DNA of 64,000 nucleotides, taken from assembly GCA_020634855.1 (NCBI GenBank), contig JACKAU010000002.1:496001-560000 (forward strand). Reading direction: 5' to 3'. Both the position numbers and the translations under genes were made by a program. This DNA comes from Anaerolineales bacterium. Lineage in GTDB: Bacteria; Chloroflexota; Anaerolineae; 4572-78; J111. Position 1 is the first letter of the stretch. Each line of letters opens with the position of its first letter. This document shows, piece after piece, positions 25,663-34,882 of this stretch. The notes beneath the pieces are model-generated. The model searched no databases and was not told where the DNA came from. It worked only from the letters and a program-made list of their open reading frames with translations.

Positions 25663-25700
25663 GGGCGCAGCCGGATAGTCATGGCTGCGCTCTTTTCTTT
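25663..25700 (+). terminator. intrinsic terminator after the peptide pair
   Basis: GCGCAGCC and GGCTGCGC form an 8-bp GC stem with a 10-nt loop, followed by TCTTTTCTTTT. Confidence 0.8.
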
Positions 25701-25860
25701 TCAACAGGTATAAGTACTGAAAACCCTCCTTCAGGAGTTATGCAGCAGTAGGTCGGTTCGTCACCATAACCACAACCTCATGCTGAGTTTTTACTTCTCT
25801 TCCGATTCACTATAATTACCCCTCTAAATTAATTTTCCAGCCGTATGACCCCATTATGCG

Positions 25861-28800
25861 ATGACCGATACGGAAAAAATTCACTGGTTGGAACGCCAAC
25901 TGGTCGACTACGACAGCGTTCCCGAGGTGGACACATGCCAAAAAGTTGATATCTTGAATGAGTTGGCCTGGGCCTTGAGCGATACCGACATGCAGCGAGC
26001 GCAGTCACTCAGCGAAACGGCTTATGCCCTGTCCGAGGCCAACGGCAACGGGACCGAACCCTACCGGTTGGGTATGGCCTACAGCCTGCGGACTCAGGGC
26101 TACCTCAACCAACGGTTCGGCGACTATTCTTTGGGTTTGACGCAACTGTTTAAAGCCCAGGAGCTGTGTGAGGCGCTGAAGCTCGATGATGCGCTGACCG
26201 ATGTCTATGATGGCATCGCCGGGATCTATTACCAGATTAGCAACTTCCCGGAGTCGCTCAACTATATCTATAAGCAGCTTGAGGCCGCCCAACGTGTGGG
26301 CGACAGCCGGCTGATCGCCAACGCCTACAACAACCTGGCCAATATCTATTTTGAAACGGGCGACTATGATCGAGCCGTCGAGACCCTGTATAACAATTTG
26401 AAGCTGGCCGCGGAAATTGATTTTAAGCGCATCGAGGTGCTGTCAATCCTCAATCTGGCCGAAACCTATCTACGGGCGGGCATCCCGCAAAAGGCGCTGG
26501 ACAACGCGCTGCGCGGGTTGCAGGTCTGCCAGGCGGCGGGCTTTGAACTGTTCGAGGTGTACGCCTTTGATTTCGTCGGCAGAGCCTATCTCGAACTGGG
26601 CGAACCACCACAAGCGATACCCTATCTGGAAAGGGCGTTGGCCTTATCCCGGAAGGTGGAATCAAATGTCACCGAGTCGCTCATTTTGCTGAGTATCGGT
26701 CAGGCTTACCGCGATATGCAGCAGCTCGAGCGGGCGCTGGATTATGCTCAACAAGGCGTCGCCGCGGCCCAAACGATTAACGCCAACAGCGAGTTGTTCA
26801 AAGGCCACTTACTACTGTCTGAACTCTATGAACAACAGGGCAATTTGGCGCGTGCTCTACATCATTTCAAACAATACCACACCTTCAAGGAATTGGTCTT
26901 CGACGAAAAGGCCGATCAGCGACTGAAAGTCCTGCAAATCGCGCACGATACCGCCGCCGCCAAAAAAGAGGCCGAAATCCATCGCTTACACAATGTGGAA
27001 CTGAAACGGGAAATCGCGGAACGCCGGCGTCGAGAAGAACAGTTACGCCTGTTAGAATCGGTGGTGGCTAATACCAACGACGCTATCCTGATTGTGGGCG
27101 CTAACTCGGCTGAGGAACCGTCTCCCGGCATCATTTATACCAACAGAGCCTTGACAGAATTGACCGGTTACGCCCAAAACGAACTCGTTGGTCAGTTACC
27201 TAGAATTTTCCAGGGGCCTAAGACGGATGAAGAATCGCTCCGGCAAATTCGAGAAGCCTTTAAATATCACCGGCGGATTAGAACCGAAGTGATTAATTAT
27301 ACGAAAGCCGGTGATGAAGTGTGGGTTGAACTTGACCTCATCCCGGTTAAGGACGAGGCGGGCCAAACCTCTCACTGGGTGGCGGTGCGCCGCGATATTA
27401 CCCAACGCAAGCATATCGAGCAAGCCTTGCAATTGGGTCAGGAACGGTACCATTTGGCGACCCAGGCCGCCGCCGTCGGGGTGTGGGATTGGAATGTGCA
27501 AACCGGTGAATTTTATTTAGACCCGGTCATTAAAGCCATCCTGGGCTACACCGATGACGAGATTCCCAATGATTTGGATACCTGGGCGGAGTATGTTCAC
27601 CCCGATGACCGGCAGGCGGTGATGGCAGCGGCCCAGGCACATATCGAAGGCCGAACCCCGGTTTATGCCTACGAACATCGGATGCTGCATAAAGACGGCT
27701 CGGTCCGGTGGGTGTATGTACACGGCAAGATCATTAACGATGAGCAAGGCCGGCCCATACGTATGGTTGGCACCGATGCCGACATTACGGGGCGAAAGGT
27801 CGTGGAAGCGCAGGTGCAGCGCCAGCTTGACTATGCGCGGGCGCTGGCGGCGTTTGAGCAAACCCTGCTGGCTCCCACCCAGAGCGAGACCGACCGTCGC
27901 CGCTTGCTGGGTGAGGCTCTGCAACATCTCCTTGAGCCAACCCAGGCCAGCAAGTTGTTTATCTACGAAAACGTCCATGATCCGGAGTTGGGTCTTTGCG
28001 CCCGCTTTGTGGTCGATGCTTGCGCGCCCGGCATCGACTCGCTAATCGATCAGCCTGATCCTGACGGCATGGTTATCCCTTGGTCGGCAGTCCCGGCTGA
28101 AAATCACCGCCGCCTGGAGGATGGCCGGCCGGTGGGCGGGCCGGTCAACGATCTATTTGCCGGTACGCCTCTCTTTCGAGATTATTTGCTCAAGCAAGCG
28201 CACGTGCTGTCGATTCAATTTTCCCCCATCCATTTCGGCGACTGTTGGTGGGGTTACGTGGGCTTTGACGACCGCGCTAACGAGCGAAGGTGGCAGGAAG
28301 ATGAAATTCTGCTGTTGGGTACCGTCGCTGAAATGCTCAGCAGCACCTTGCAGCGCTGGCAGGCTGAAGCCAAGCTGCACACTCTGAACGACCAGTTGGA
28401 ACAGCAGGTCAAATTACGCACCACCGAGTTGAGCGACACCGTCGGGCTGCTGCAACAAGAAATCGTCGAGCGAGAGCGGGCCGAAGCAGAAATTCAGCAG
28501 ATGGTCGAAACCCTGGAACAGCGCGTGGCCGCCCGCACCGAAGAACTGGCCACTTTTTTTGATTTGACCGTGCTGGCCGGCCAAGCCACCCGTCTTAATG
28601 ACGTATTTGAACAAGCCCTGCCCCGGATTGTCGAATTGACCCGTAGCCGAGCTATCAGCGTCCATCTGTTTGAGCCAGACCACGCCGGTCTACAGTTGGC
28701 GGCGCAGCAAAATCTATCGACTGAGAGCCGGCTGCGGCTACAATACGTTGATTTGCCGCCCAACCTTCAACACTGGCTGCAACAACCCAACGATCCGCTG

Positions 28801-29655
28801 ATGACCACAATGCTCTCCCAACTGGCGCTGCTGCCCTCGGATTTCCATCTGCCGCAGTGTCAAACCTACTTGGGGGCGCAAATCAGGAGCGGGAAGCGGG
28901 TTGCGGGGCTATTGAGTTGCTATCGGTTTACCGACCGAGGCTTTGGTCTGGATGAAATTGCCCTGGTGACGGCCATCGCCGAGCAGATGGGCATGATGCT
29001 GGAAACGCACCGCCTGCGCCAAAAGGCCGAGGAGATGGCGGTGTTGCAAGAACGCCAGCGGCTGGCCCGCGACCTGCACGATTCGGTTACCCAATCGCTG
29101 TATAGCCTGTCGCTATTTAGCCGCGCCGGGCGCGAGGCCGCCGAAGACGGCGACATTGACCGCCTGAATCACAGCCTGCAGGAGTTGGAACATAACACCC
29201 TCCACGCCCTGCGGGAAATGCGCCTGCTGCTGTACGAACTCCGCCCGGCCGATCTGGAGCAAGAGGGTCTGATCCAGGCCGTTAAGCTACGGTTGAACAC
29301 GGTCGAGCGCCGTGTCGGCTTGCGGCTCGATGTTCGGCTGGACGAGTTGCCGGAAATGTCATCCGGTTGTGAAGTGGAGTTGTACCACATTATTGTAGAA
29401 GCGATGAATAACGTGGTCAAACACGCCTCAGCCACCAGCCTGACTCTGCATTTGACCCAGACCAACCGCTTGTTGCACCTGCATATTGTTGACGACGGCC
29501 AGGGGTTTGATCCCGCGCACACCAGGGGGGGCTTGGGGCTGAACAATATCCGGGAGCGGGTCGCCCGGCTCAACGGCCAACTTAAAATTGAAAGTTCGCC
29601 GGGCAGCGGAACTCGATTGGAAGCCGTTATACCCTACTCTATAGAGGAAAAATAA
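25861..29655 (+). CDS. TPR-PAS-PAS-GAF-GAF sensor histidine kinase (NarX/DegS type)
   Basis: 1264 residues without membrane helices. Residues about 20-370 are TPR repeats (NAYNNLANIYFETGDYDRAVETLYNNL). A PAS domain at about 395-520 has a LOV-like RIFQGPKT element but Pro where a LOV photoreceptor has Cys, so it should not form the flavin adduct. A second PAS/PAC domain spans about 525-645. Two GAF-like regions (about 660-830 and 895-1045) are split by a coiled-coil. HisKA_3 has LARDLHDSVTQSLYSL with His1073, and HATPase_c ends with GGLGLNNIRERVARL. The LuxR-type regulator gene overlaps its stop (TAATG), so they form one two-component system. The signal is unknown; TPRs suggest a protein or peptide input. 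Confidence 0.93.
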   Translation: MTDTEKIHWLERQLVDYDSVPEVDTCQKVDILNELAWALSDTDMQRAQSLSETAYALSEANGNGTEPYRLGMAYSLRTQGYLNQRFGDYSLGLTQLFKAQELCEALKLDDALTDVYDGIAGIYYQISNFPESLNYIYKQLEAAQRVGDSRLIANAYNNLANIYFETGDYDRAVETLYNNLKLAAEIDFKRIEVLSILNLAETYLRAGIPQKALDNALRGLQVCQAAGFELFEVYAFDFVGRAYLELGEPPQAIPYLERALALSRKVESNVTESLILLSIGQAYRDMQQLERALDYAQQGVAAAQTINANSELFKGHLLLSELYEQQGNLARALHHFKQYHTFKELVFDEKADQRLKVLQIAHDTAAAKKEAEIHRLHNVELKREIAERRRREEQLRLLESVVANTNDAILIVGANSAEEPSPGIIYTNRALTELTGYAQNELVGQLPRIFQGPKTDEESLRQIREAFKYHRRIRTEVINYTKAGDEVWVELDLIPVKDEAGQTSHWVAVRRDITQRKHIEQALQLGQERYHLATQAAAVGVWDWNVQTGEFYLDPVIKAILGYTDDEIPNDLDTWAEYVHPDDRQAVMAAAQAHIEGRTPVYAYEHRMLHKDGSVRWVYVHGKIINDEQGRPIRMVGTDADITGRKVVEAQVQRQLDYARALAAFEQTLLAPTQSETDRRRLLGEALQHLLEPTQASKLFIYENVHDPELGLCARFVVDACAPGIDSLIDQPDPDGMVIPWSAVPAENHRRLEDGRPVGGPVNDLFAGTPLFRDYLLKQAHVLSIQFSPIHFGDCWWGYVGFDDRANERRWQEDEILLLGTVAEMLSSTLQRWQAEAKLHTLNDQLEQQVKLRTTELSDTVGLLQQEIVERERAEAEIQQMVETLEQRVAARTEELATFFDLTVLAGQATRLNDVFEQALPRIVELTRSRAISVHLFEPDHAGLQLAAQQNLSTESRLRLQYVDLPPNLQHWLQQPNDPLMTTMLSQLALLPSDFHLPQCQTYLGAQIRSGKRVAGLLSCYRFTDRGFGLDEIALVTAIAEQMGMMLETHRLRQKAEEMAVLQERQRLARDLHDSVTQSLYSLSLFSRAGREAAEDGDIDRLNHSLQELEHNTLHALREMRLLLYELRPADLEQEGLIQAVKLRLNTVERRVGLRLDVRLDELPEMSSGCEVELYHIIVEAMNNVVKHASATSLTLHLTQTNRLLHLHIVDDGQGFDPAHTRGGLGLNNIRERVARLNGQLKIESSPGSGTRLEAVIPYSIEEK

Positions 29656-30299
29656 TGACCGATTTAATTCGCATTCTCATTGCCGATGACCACTTTGTAG
29701 TCAGACAGGGCCTGTCCACGTTGCTGGTACCCCGCAACGGTATGGAAGTGGTGGGCGAAGCGGCCAACGGCCGGGAGGCGGTCGATTTGGCCCGCACCCT
29801 CCGGCCGGATGTCATTTTAATGGATATGATGATGCCGGAAATGGATGGCCCCCAGGCCATTGTCCTCATCAAGGCGGACAATCCGAAAGCCCGCATCGTA
29901 GTCTTAACCAGCTTTGGCGAAAGCGACCAGGTGGCGGCTGCGATCAAGGCCGGCGCTTTGGGCTACCTGCTCAAAGACTCCTCACCCGACGACCTGTTTC
30001 ATGCCATCCGCAGCGCGGCTCAAGGTAAAATGGCCATGCCGCAAGAACTGCTGTTGACGCTGATGCAGCCCCAGCCGACCGCACCCACGGGCCTCGATCA
30101 ACTGACCGAACGGGAAACCGAGGTGCTAAAACTGGTCGCTCAAGGCCAATCGAACCGAGAAATTGGCAATGCGCTGGCCATCAGCACCACCACGGTGCGC
30201 ACCCACGTCAGCAGCCTACTCAGCAAACTCGGTTTTTCCAACCGCACCCAACTGGCTCTCTTTGCCGCCGAGAATGGTATCGACGGTCGAAAGGATTAG
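29655..30299 (+). CDS. NarL/LuxR-family response regulator
   Basis: 214 residues. The receiver has DDH near the start, VILMDMMMPEMDG with the phospho-acceptor Asp, VVLTSFGES and LLKDSS. The LuxR HTH is LTERETEVLKLVAQGQSNREIGNALAIS and TTVRTHVSSLLSKL. It overlaps the kinase stop by TAATG, so it is its cognate regulator. It is highly similar to the partial regulator at the window start. Targets are unknown. Confidence 0.94.
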   Translation: MTDLIRILIADDHFVVRQGLSTLLVPRNGMEVVGEAANGREAVDLARTLRPDVILMDMMMPEMDGPQAIVLIKADNPKARIVVLTSFGESDQVAAAIKAGALGYLLKDSSPDDLFHAIRSAAQGKMAMPQELLLTLMQPQPTAPTGLDQLTERETEVLKLVAQGQSNREIGNALAISTTTVRTHVSSLLSKLGFSNRTQLALFAAENGIDGRKD

Positions 30300-30321
30300 T
30301 CGCACTACCTTTTCCCCCATC

Positions 30322-30456
30322 TAAGTAAGCGTTCAGCCCTTAGCTATCAGCTATTAGCTTTTGGCCTGTTCAGGCAAATATTGGATTACAAAAACCGGTC
30401 ACAATGACGGGAACGTCGTCATTATTGTTAAGGCTGACGGCTGAACGCTTACGGAC
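30322..30456. repeat. inverted-repeat element ending in GTAAGCGTTCAGCC
   Basis: TAAGTAAGCGTTCAGCC near 30322 and GGCTGAACGCTTACGGACTTA near 30439 form terminal inverted repeats of an element of about 135 bp. It lies directly after the two-component pair. Confidence 0.65.
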
Positions 30457-30524
30457 TTAAACGCCATCTCTCTCATACTTTTGTACTACATCGCTAGGAC
30501 GAGTTACAACAATCTCTTTGCCTG

Positions 30525-30553
30525 ATGTCAGGCCGGTCGTCCTCTGTTAAACT
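30525..30553 (+). promoter_or_regulatory. promoter copy without an obvious adjacent gene
   Basis: ATGTCA, 17 bp, TAAACT matches the promoters at 10413-10441 and 36215-36243, and the flanking GAGTTACAACAATCT segment also aligns with the SARP-gene copy. The next convincing gene starts nearly 800 bp downstream. Confidence 0.45.
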
Positions 30554-31329
30554 TGTAAGTTGAGCCACCTAAATACGAATATGTTCCTTAGAAATTCTAA
30601 CCAATTTACTACGGTTTTCAAACCCCATTTATATTTATTAATGTTAAACTGGGGCGGGCGAGTTTGAGTCGGTTGACAATTGGCCGGCAAATATTTTGTC
30701 ATTCTCGTTGCTGTGCCAGAGGTTGAGTCTGTTTACCTGAAAGAAAGGAGGGGGATTAAAGAAACTGTACTATTTCAAACTAAGAAGAGCTGGCTATTTT
30801 AGCCAGCTCAAGGGATGCCAGATCAAATACGTCTAGCGGATATTTATTGGACCTAAATATACGCTGCTTTCGGCCGGTACGTGGTTAAACGGTTCGGCTT
30901 TGGTATGTGACCTAGCGATAGATATTGTAGCGACTTGCAAAATGCCTGTCAATTAGGCACAAACGCCCCTAAATAACCACTGCATCTTTGAGACAAATTT
31001 TCGTCGTATTTTGTATACCTTCTCAATAATCCGGGGTAACGTAAGACAAACTTAAGTTTGTCCTACAAAACCCCCTACTTTTTGAGAAGATACGATTTTG
31101 TCTTAGATACCCCAGTTACGACCGATCAGATCTGACAGCTTTTGGAGATACCTTTCAGGGCAAACTCGGCTAATTCTAGCCATTGAGCCGAGTTAAGGCT
31201 CGTTTGAAACCTGTCAGGTCTTGGTCATAGCCCGCTCTGTTCAGCCAAAATGCCACGTCCCGGTCGGCGATCCCATCCATAAACATCTATCCATTGCCAA
31301 GAAAATTCTCTCAGAAAGGAAACCGGGAA
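30554..31329. other. long intergenic region with hairpins and palindromes
   Basis: It holds an ATGTTAAACTGGGGCGGG segment near 30642, similar to the SARP-gene -10 region. A strong AAAGGAGGGGG without a normal start codon lies near 30745. A GAGCTGGCT/AGCCAGCTC hairpin is at 30788-30810, a palindrome GTAAGACAAACTT/AAGTTTGTCCTAC at 31041-31066, and ACCTGTCAGGTC-type half-sites near 31131 and 31205. No protein gene is supported. It may carry an untranslated RNA. Confidence 0.5.
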
Positions 31330-32033
31330 TGACCAAACTTAAAACAGAAGCAAGGCCCTCAAGCGTCTTGCGGGTCATCATCGTTGCCCTCGTTCTACTG
31401 CTGGGCGCAGCCGCGGTCGACACGTATAATGCGAACGCCGCCCAACCGGCTGGTGGCGGCACGATCGTCATCGATAAGATTACCGATCCCAGCGGCGACC
31501 CGCAGAGCTTCACCTTTACGCTCCATTTGCTTGACGGCACTACGCAGGAGTTCAACTTAACCGACGCTGATGACCCCGTCAGTGTCGACGTGCCGGCCGG
31601 TAACGGCTACGAGGTCAGTGAGAATATACCTGACGGCTGGACCCAAACAGGCAGCGAATGCACCAGCGACACGCGTCCAGGTAATCCGTCCACGGCGAGC
31701 AACATCAAGTTGCAAGACGGCGAAACGGTGACCTGCACCTTTACCAACACCAAGTCTCCAACGCCGACGGATACGCCGACCAACACCCCCGTCCCGCCCA
31801 CAGCCACCCCTGAGCCCGTTACCCTCATCCTGGTGAAGGATGCGCAGCCGGACAGCAGCCAGTCCTTCAATTTCGATGTCACGGGTCCCGATTTTAACAA
31901 CAGTTATACGCTGACCGATGATGGCACTAACAACAATAACAGCGTCACCATTTCGGGGTTGACGGCGGACGTATTATACCGTGCAGGAAGCATTATTGCC
32001 GGGTGGCTGGATCTCAGAATTCATCCAGTGTGA
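31330..32033 (+). CDS. fragment 1: signal peptide and first module
   Basis: ATG 31330 follows AGGAAACCGGG. It contains the signal peptide, the first SpaA-like module, a first Thr/Pro linker and most of module two. The frame breaks just after GLTAD. Reading one frame over restores YYTVQEALLPGGWISEF, so a single base change accounts for the break. Confidence 0.6.
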
Positions 32034-32095
32034 TGGCTCCGGCGCTGACGAGCCTTAACATCAGCAACGATATGTGAAGATCACCATACCACCGG

Positions 32096-32800
32096 GTGAA
32101 ACGAGAACCTGTACCTTCACCAACACCCAGCAGGCCACCGCGACGCCAACCAACACCGCCACCGCGACCAACACCCCGCTGCCGCCCACAGCCACACCAA
32201 CGAACACCGCAACGGCCACGGCCACCCCGACGGATACGCCGACCAACACCCCCGCTCCCACCCACGGCCACGCCCACCAACACGCCAACCAACACGCCGA
32301 CGGCCACCGCGATCAACACCGCCACCGCCACGGCCACCCCTGAGCCTGGCACCCTTATCCTGGTGAAGGACGCCCAGCCGGATAGCAGCCAGTCCTTCCA
32401 TTTCGATGTCACGGGTCCCGATTTTAACAACAGTTATACGCTGACCGATGATGGCACGGGTAACAATAACAGCGTCACCATTTCGGGGTTGACGGCGAAT
32501 ACCCAGTATTTAGTGAGGGAAGCATTTCACGTCTGGCTGGAGTGGACCGCCCTTATCGACTGTGTTGATCTCCCCGGCACCGACCACAGCATTAACACGA
32601 CCGACCGAACCCTGACCGTCAGAATACCACCGGTGTCACGGCAACCTGTACCTTCACCAACACCCAGCTGGCAACGGCCACGCCGACACCGACCAATACG
32701 GCCACGCCGACGGATACCCCGACGGCGACGGCCACGCCAACCCCCGGCACGCTCATCATCGTCAAGGATGCCCAGCCGGACAGCAGCCAGCCCTTTATGA
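32096..32800 (+). CDS. fragment 2: linker and module three
   Basis: Only the part from about 32265 is in the meaningful frame (TATPTNTPTNTPTATA, then LILVKDAQPDSSQSFHFDVTGPDFNNSYTL). Upstream, the linker is readable in another frame (32074-32265, KITIPPGETRTCTF). It breaks again near 32635 before GVTATCTFTNTQ. Confidence 0.45.
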   Translation: MKREPVPSPTPSRPPRRQPTPPPRPTPRCRPQPHQRTPQRPRPPRRIRRPTPPLPPTATPTNTPTNTPTATAINTATATATPEPGTLILVKDAQPDSSQSFHFDVTGPDFNNSYTLTDDGTGNNNSVTISGLTANTQYLVREAFHVWLEWTALIDCVDLPGTDHSINTTDRTLTVRIPPVSRQPVPSPTPSWQRPRRHRPIRPRRRIPRRRRPRQPPARSSSSRMPSRTAASPL

Positions 32801-33306
32801 TCAACTTCAGGGGTGATGGTCGAGACGAAAATTACATGCTGGTAGATGATGGCAACGACACGACGAACAGCGTCACCATTACAGGTTTGAACCAGCGGGT
32901 AGAGTATAGAGTGGAAGAAGCAGATACGCCCGGCTGGAGCCTGACCGACATTACCTGTGACTCTTCTGCGGCCAAAATAGATCTTCAATTGCAACGGGTA
33001 GACATCCTCGTCCAGCAGGGTGAAACGGCCACCTGTACCTTCACTAACAGCCAGGATCCGACGGCCACGCCAACCAATACGGCTACGCCAACCAATACGC
33101 CGACCAACACCCCGGTCCCGCCCACGGCCACGCCGACCGATACACCAACGGCTACCCCAAGCACAGGCACACTCATCATCGTGAAGGACGCTCAGCCGAA
33201 CAGCAGCCAGCCCTTTACGATCAATCTCAATGGTTTTGATCGAGACAACGATTATACGCTGGTGGATGATGGCACCGACAGCAACACCGTCACCGTTTCG
33301 GGTTGA
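32797..33306 (+). CDS. fragment 3: module four and start of module five
   Basis: Contains RDENYMLVDDGND, SVTITGLNQ, GWSLTDITCDSS, a Thr/Pro linker and LIIVKDAQPNSSQPFTINL. The meaningful frame actually opens near 32640. The TGA at 33304-33306 falls inside the conserved VTVSGL motif, so it is a frameshift stop. Confidence 0.5.
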   Translation: MINFRGDGRDENYMLVDDGNDTTNSVTITGLNQRVEYRVEEADTPGWSLTDITCDSSAAKIDLQLQRVDILVQQGETATCTFTNSQDPTATPTNTATPTNTPTNTPVPPTATPTDTPTATPSTGTLIIVKDAQPNSSQPFTINLNGFDRDNDYTLVDDGTDSNTVTVSG

Positions 33307-33767
33307 ACAGAAGTACCCAGTATACGTTGACTGAATCAGCGACGTCTGGCTGGAGCCTGGACAACATTGTCTGTGACCCCGCCGCTAATATTACGCAGAT
33401 TGAACAGCGACGCGTGTTATTCACCGTAAGTGCTGGTGAAACAAGAACCTGTACCTTCACCAATACGCTCGATCCGACGGCCACGCCGACCAACACCGCG
33501 ACCAACACCCCGGTCCCGCCCACGGCTACGCCAACTAACACAGCCACCGCGACCAATACCCCGGTCCCACCGACGTCCACGCCGACCAATACCGCCACCG
33601 CCACGCCGACCGATACGCCAACCAACACCCTGGTCCCGCCCACGGCTACGCCAACCGATACAGCAACTGCGACACCCACTGCGACGTCTACCGCGACGCC
33701 AACCAACACCCCAGTCCCGCCGACCGCGCGACGCCGACCCTGGCTCCTGGGCAACTCATCATTGTGA
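33303..33767 (+). CDS. fragment 4: end of module five and long linker
   Basis: Continues NRSTQYTLTESATSGWSLDNIVC and then the longest Thr/Pro linker (about 90 residues). It breaks near 33730, where one shifted base restores TATPTLAPGQLIIVKDAQ. Confidence 0.5.
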   Translation: MNRSTQYTLTESATSGWSLDNIVCDPAANITQIEQRRVLFTVSAGETRTCTFTNTLDPTATPTNTATNTPVPPTATPTNTATATNTPVPPTSTPTNTATATPTDTPTNTLVPPTATPTDTATATPTATSTATPTNTPVPPTARRRPWLLGNSSL

Positions 33768-34882
33768 AGGATGCCCAGCCGAACAGCAGCCAGCCCTTCA
33801 CGATCAACTTCTCTGGCAACTTCGCTGGCTCTGGTAGAAATGAAGATTACATATTGGTGGATGATGGCAGCGACACCACGAACAGCGTCACCATTACGGG
33901 TTTGGCGAGCGACACAACCTATAGCGTGGTAGAAGCCGTTACATCTGGCTGGAGCCTGACCAACATTACCTGTGACGCCCCCGCTGCTATCATATTCGTT
34001 CAACTTCGACGCGTGGACATCAACGTACTGGATGGCGAAATCGCAACCTGTACCTTCACCAACACTCAGAATGCCACCGCCACGCCGACCAACACCCCGG
34101 TCCCGCCAACGGCCACACCGACAGCCACGACCAACACCCCGGTCCCGCCAACGGCCACACCGACCGATACACCGACCAACCGGTCCCGCCCACGGCCACG
34201 CCGACCGACACACCGACCAACACCCCCGATCCCGCCGACGGCTACCCCAACCGATACACCAACGGCCACCGCGACCAACACCGCCACGGCCACGCCGACC
34301 GATACACCGACCAACACCCCAACCAACACCCCGGTCCCGCCCACGGCCACGCCGACCAACACCGCCACCAACACGCCGATCCCGCCCACGGCCACGCCGA
34401 CCAACACGCCGGCACCCGGCACGATCGAGATTGAGAAGTCAAGCTTCGGCGGCACCGGCACCTTTAACTTTACCAGCCCGCAGCTCGGCGATTTTAGCAT
34501 TACTACCCTCACGCCGATCGACGGTTACGGTAAAATCTTCGACAACCTGGCGCCGGGCACCTACAGCGTCACCGAAGTACCGGACCCTGACTGGACGCTT
34601 GGTGAGGTCCGCTGTCACGACAAGGATGATACGTCCATCACCTACACTAATGACAACCTGACCTTGAGCCCCGGCCAGACGATCAATGTGTATTCATCAA
34701 CCAATACACGCCGACGACCGGCACGATCATCATCGTCAAGGATGCCCAGCCCGAAAGCGCTACCGAGTTCCTGTTCTTCAGCGACATTCCTGGGTTCGGT
34801 AGCTTCACCCTGGTGGATGACGGCAGCGGCATCAACGACACCCAAACCCTCGCCAACGTCAGTCCGGGCCATTATCTTGTGA
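33764..34882 (+). CDS. fragment 5: modules six and seven
   Basis: Contains NEDYILVDDGSD, GWSLTNITCDAP, a linker with a short out-of-frame stretch (about 34180-34225), and a variant module starting TIEIEKSSFGGTGTFNFTS. It breaks near 34700 after NVYSSTNT. Confidence 0.5.
   Translation: MKDAQPNSSQPFTINFSGNFAGSGRNEDYILVDDGSDTTNSVTITGLASDTTYSVVEAVTSGWSLTNITCDAPAAIIFVQLRRVDINVLDGEIATCTFTNTQNATATPTNTPVPPTATPTATTNTPVPPTATPTDTPTNRSRPRPRRPTHRPTPPIPPTATPTDTPTATATNTATATPTDTPTNTPTNTPVPPTATPTNTATNTPIPPTATPTNTPAPGTIEIEKSSFGGTGTFNFTSPQLGDFSITTLTPIDGYGKIFDNLAPGTYSVTEVPDPDWTLGEVRCHDKDDTSITYTNDNLTLSPGQTINVYSSTNTRRRPARSSSSRMPSPKALPSSCSSATFLGSVASPWWMTAAASTTPKPSPTSVRAIIL

Noticed and set aside
27030..27420. LOV photoreceptor domain in the large kinase
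   Set aside because: The motif resembles the LOV RFLQG element, but the flavin-adduct Cys is replaced by Pro, so an ordinary PAS domain is more likely.
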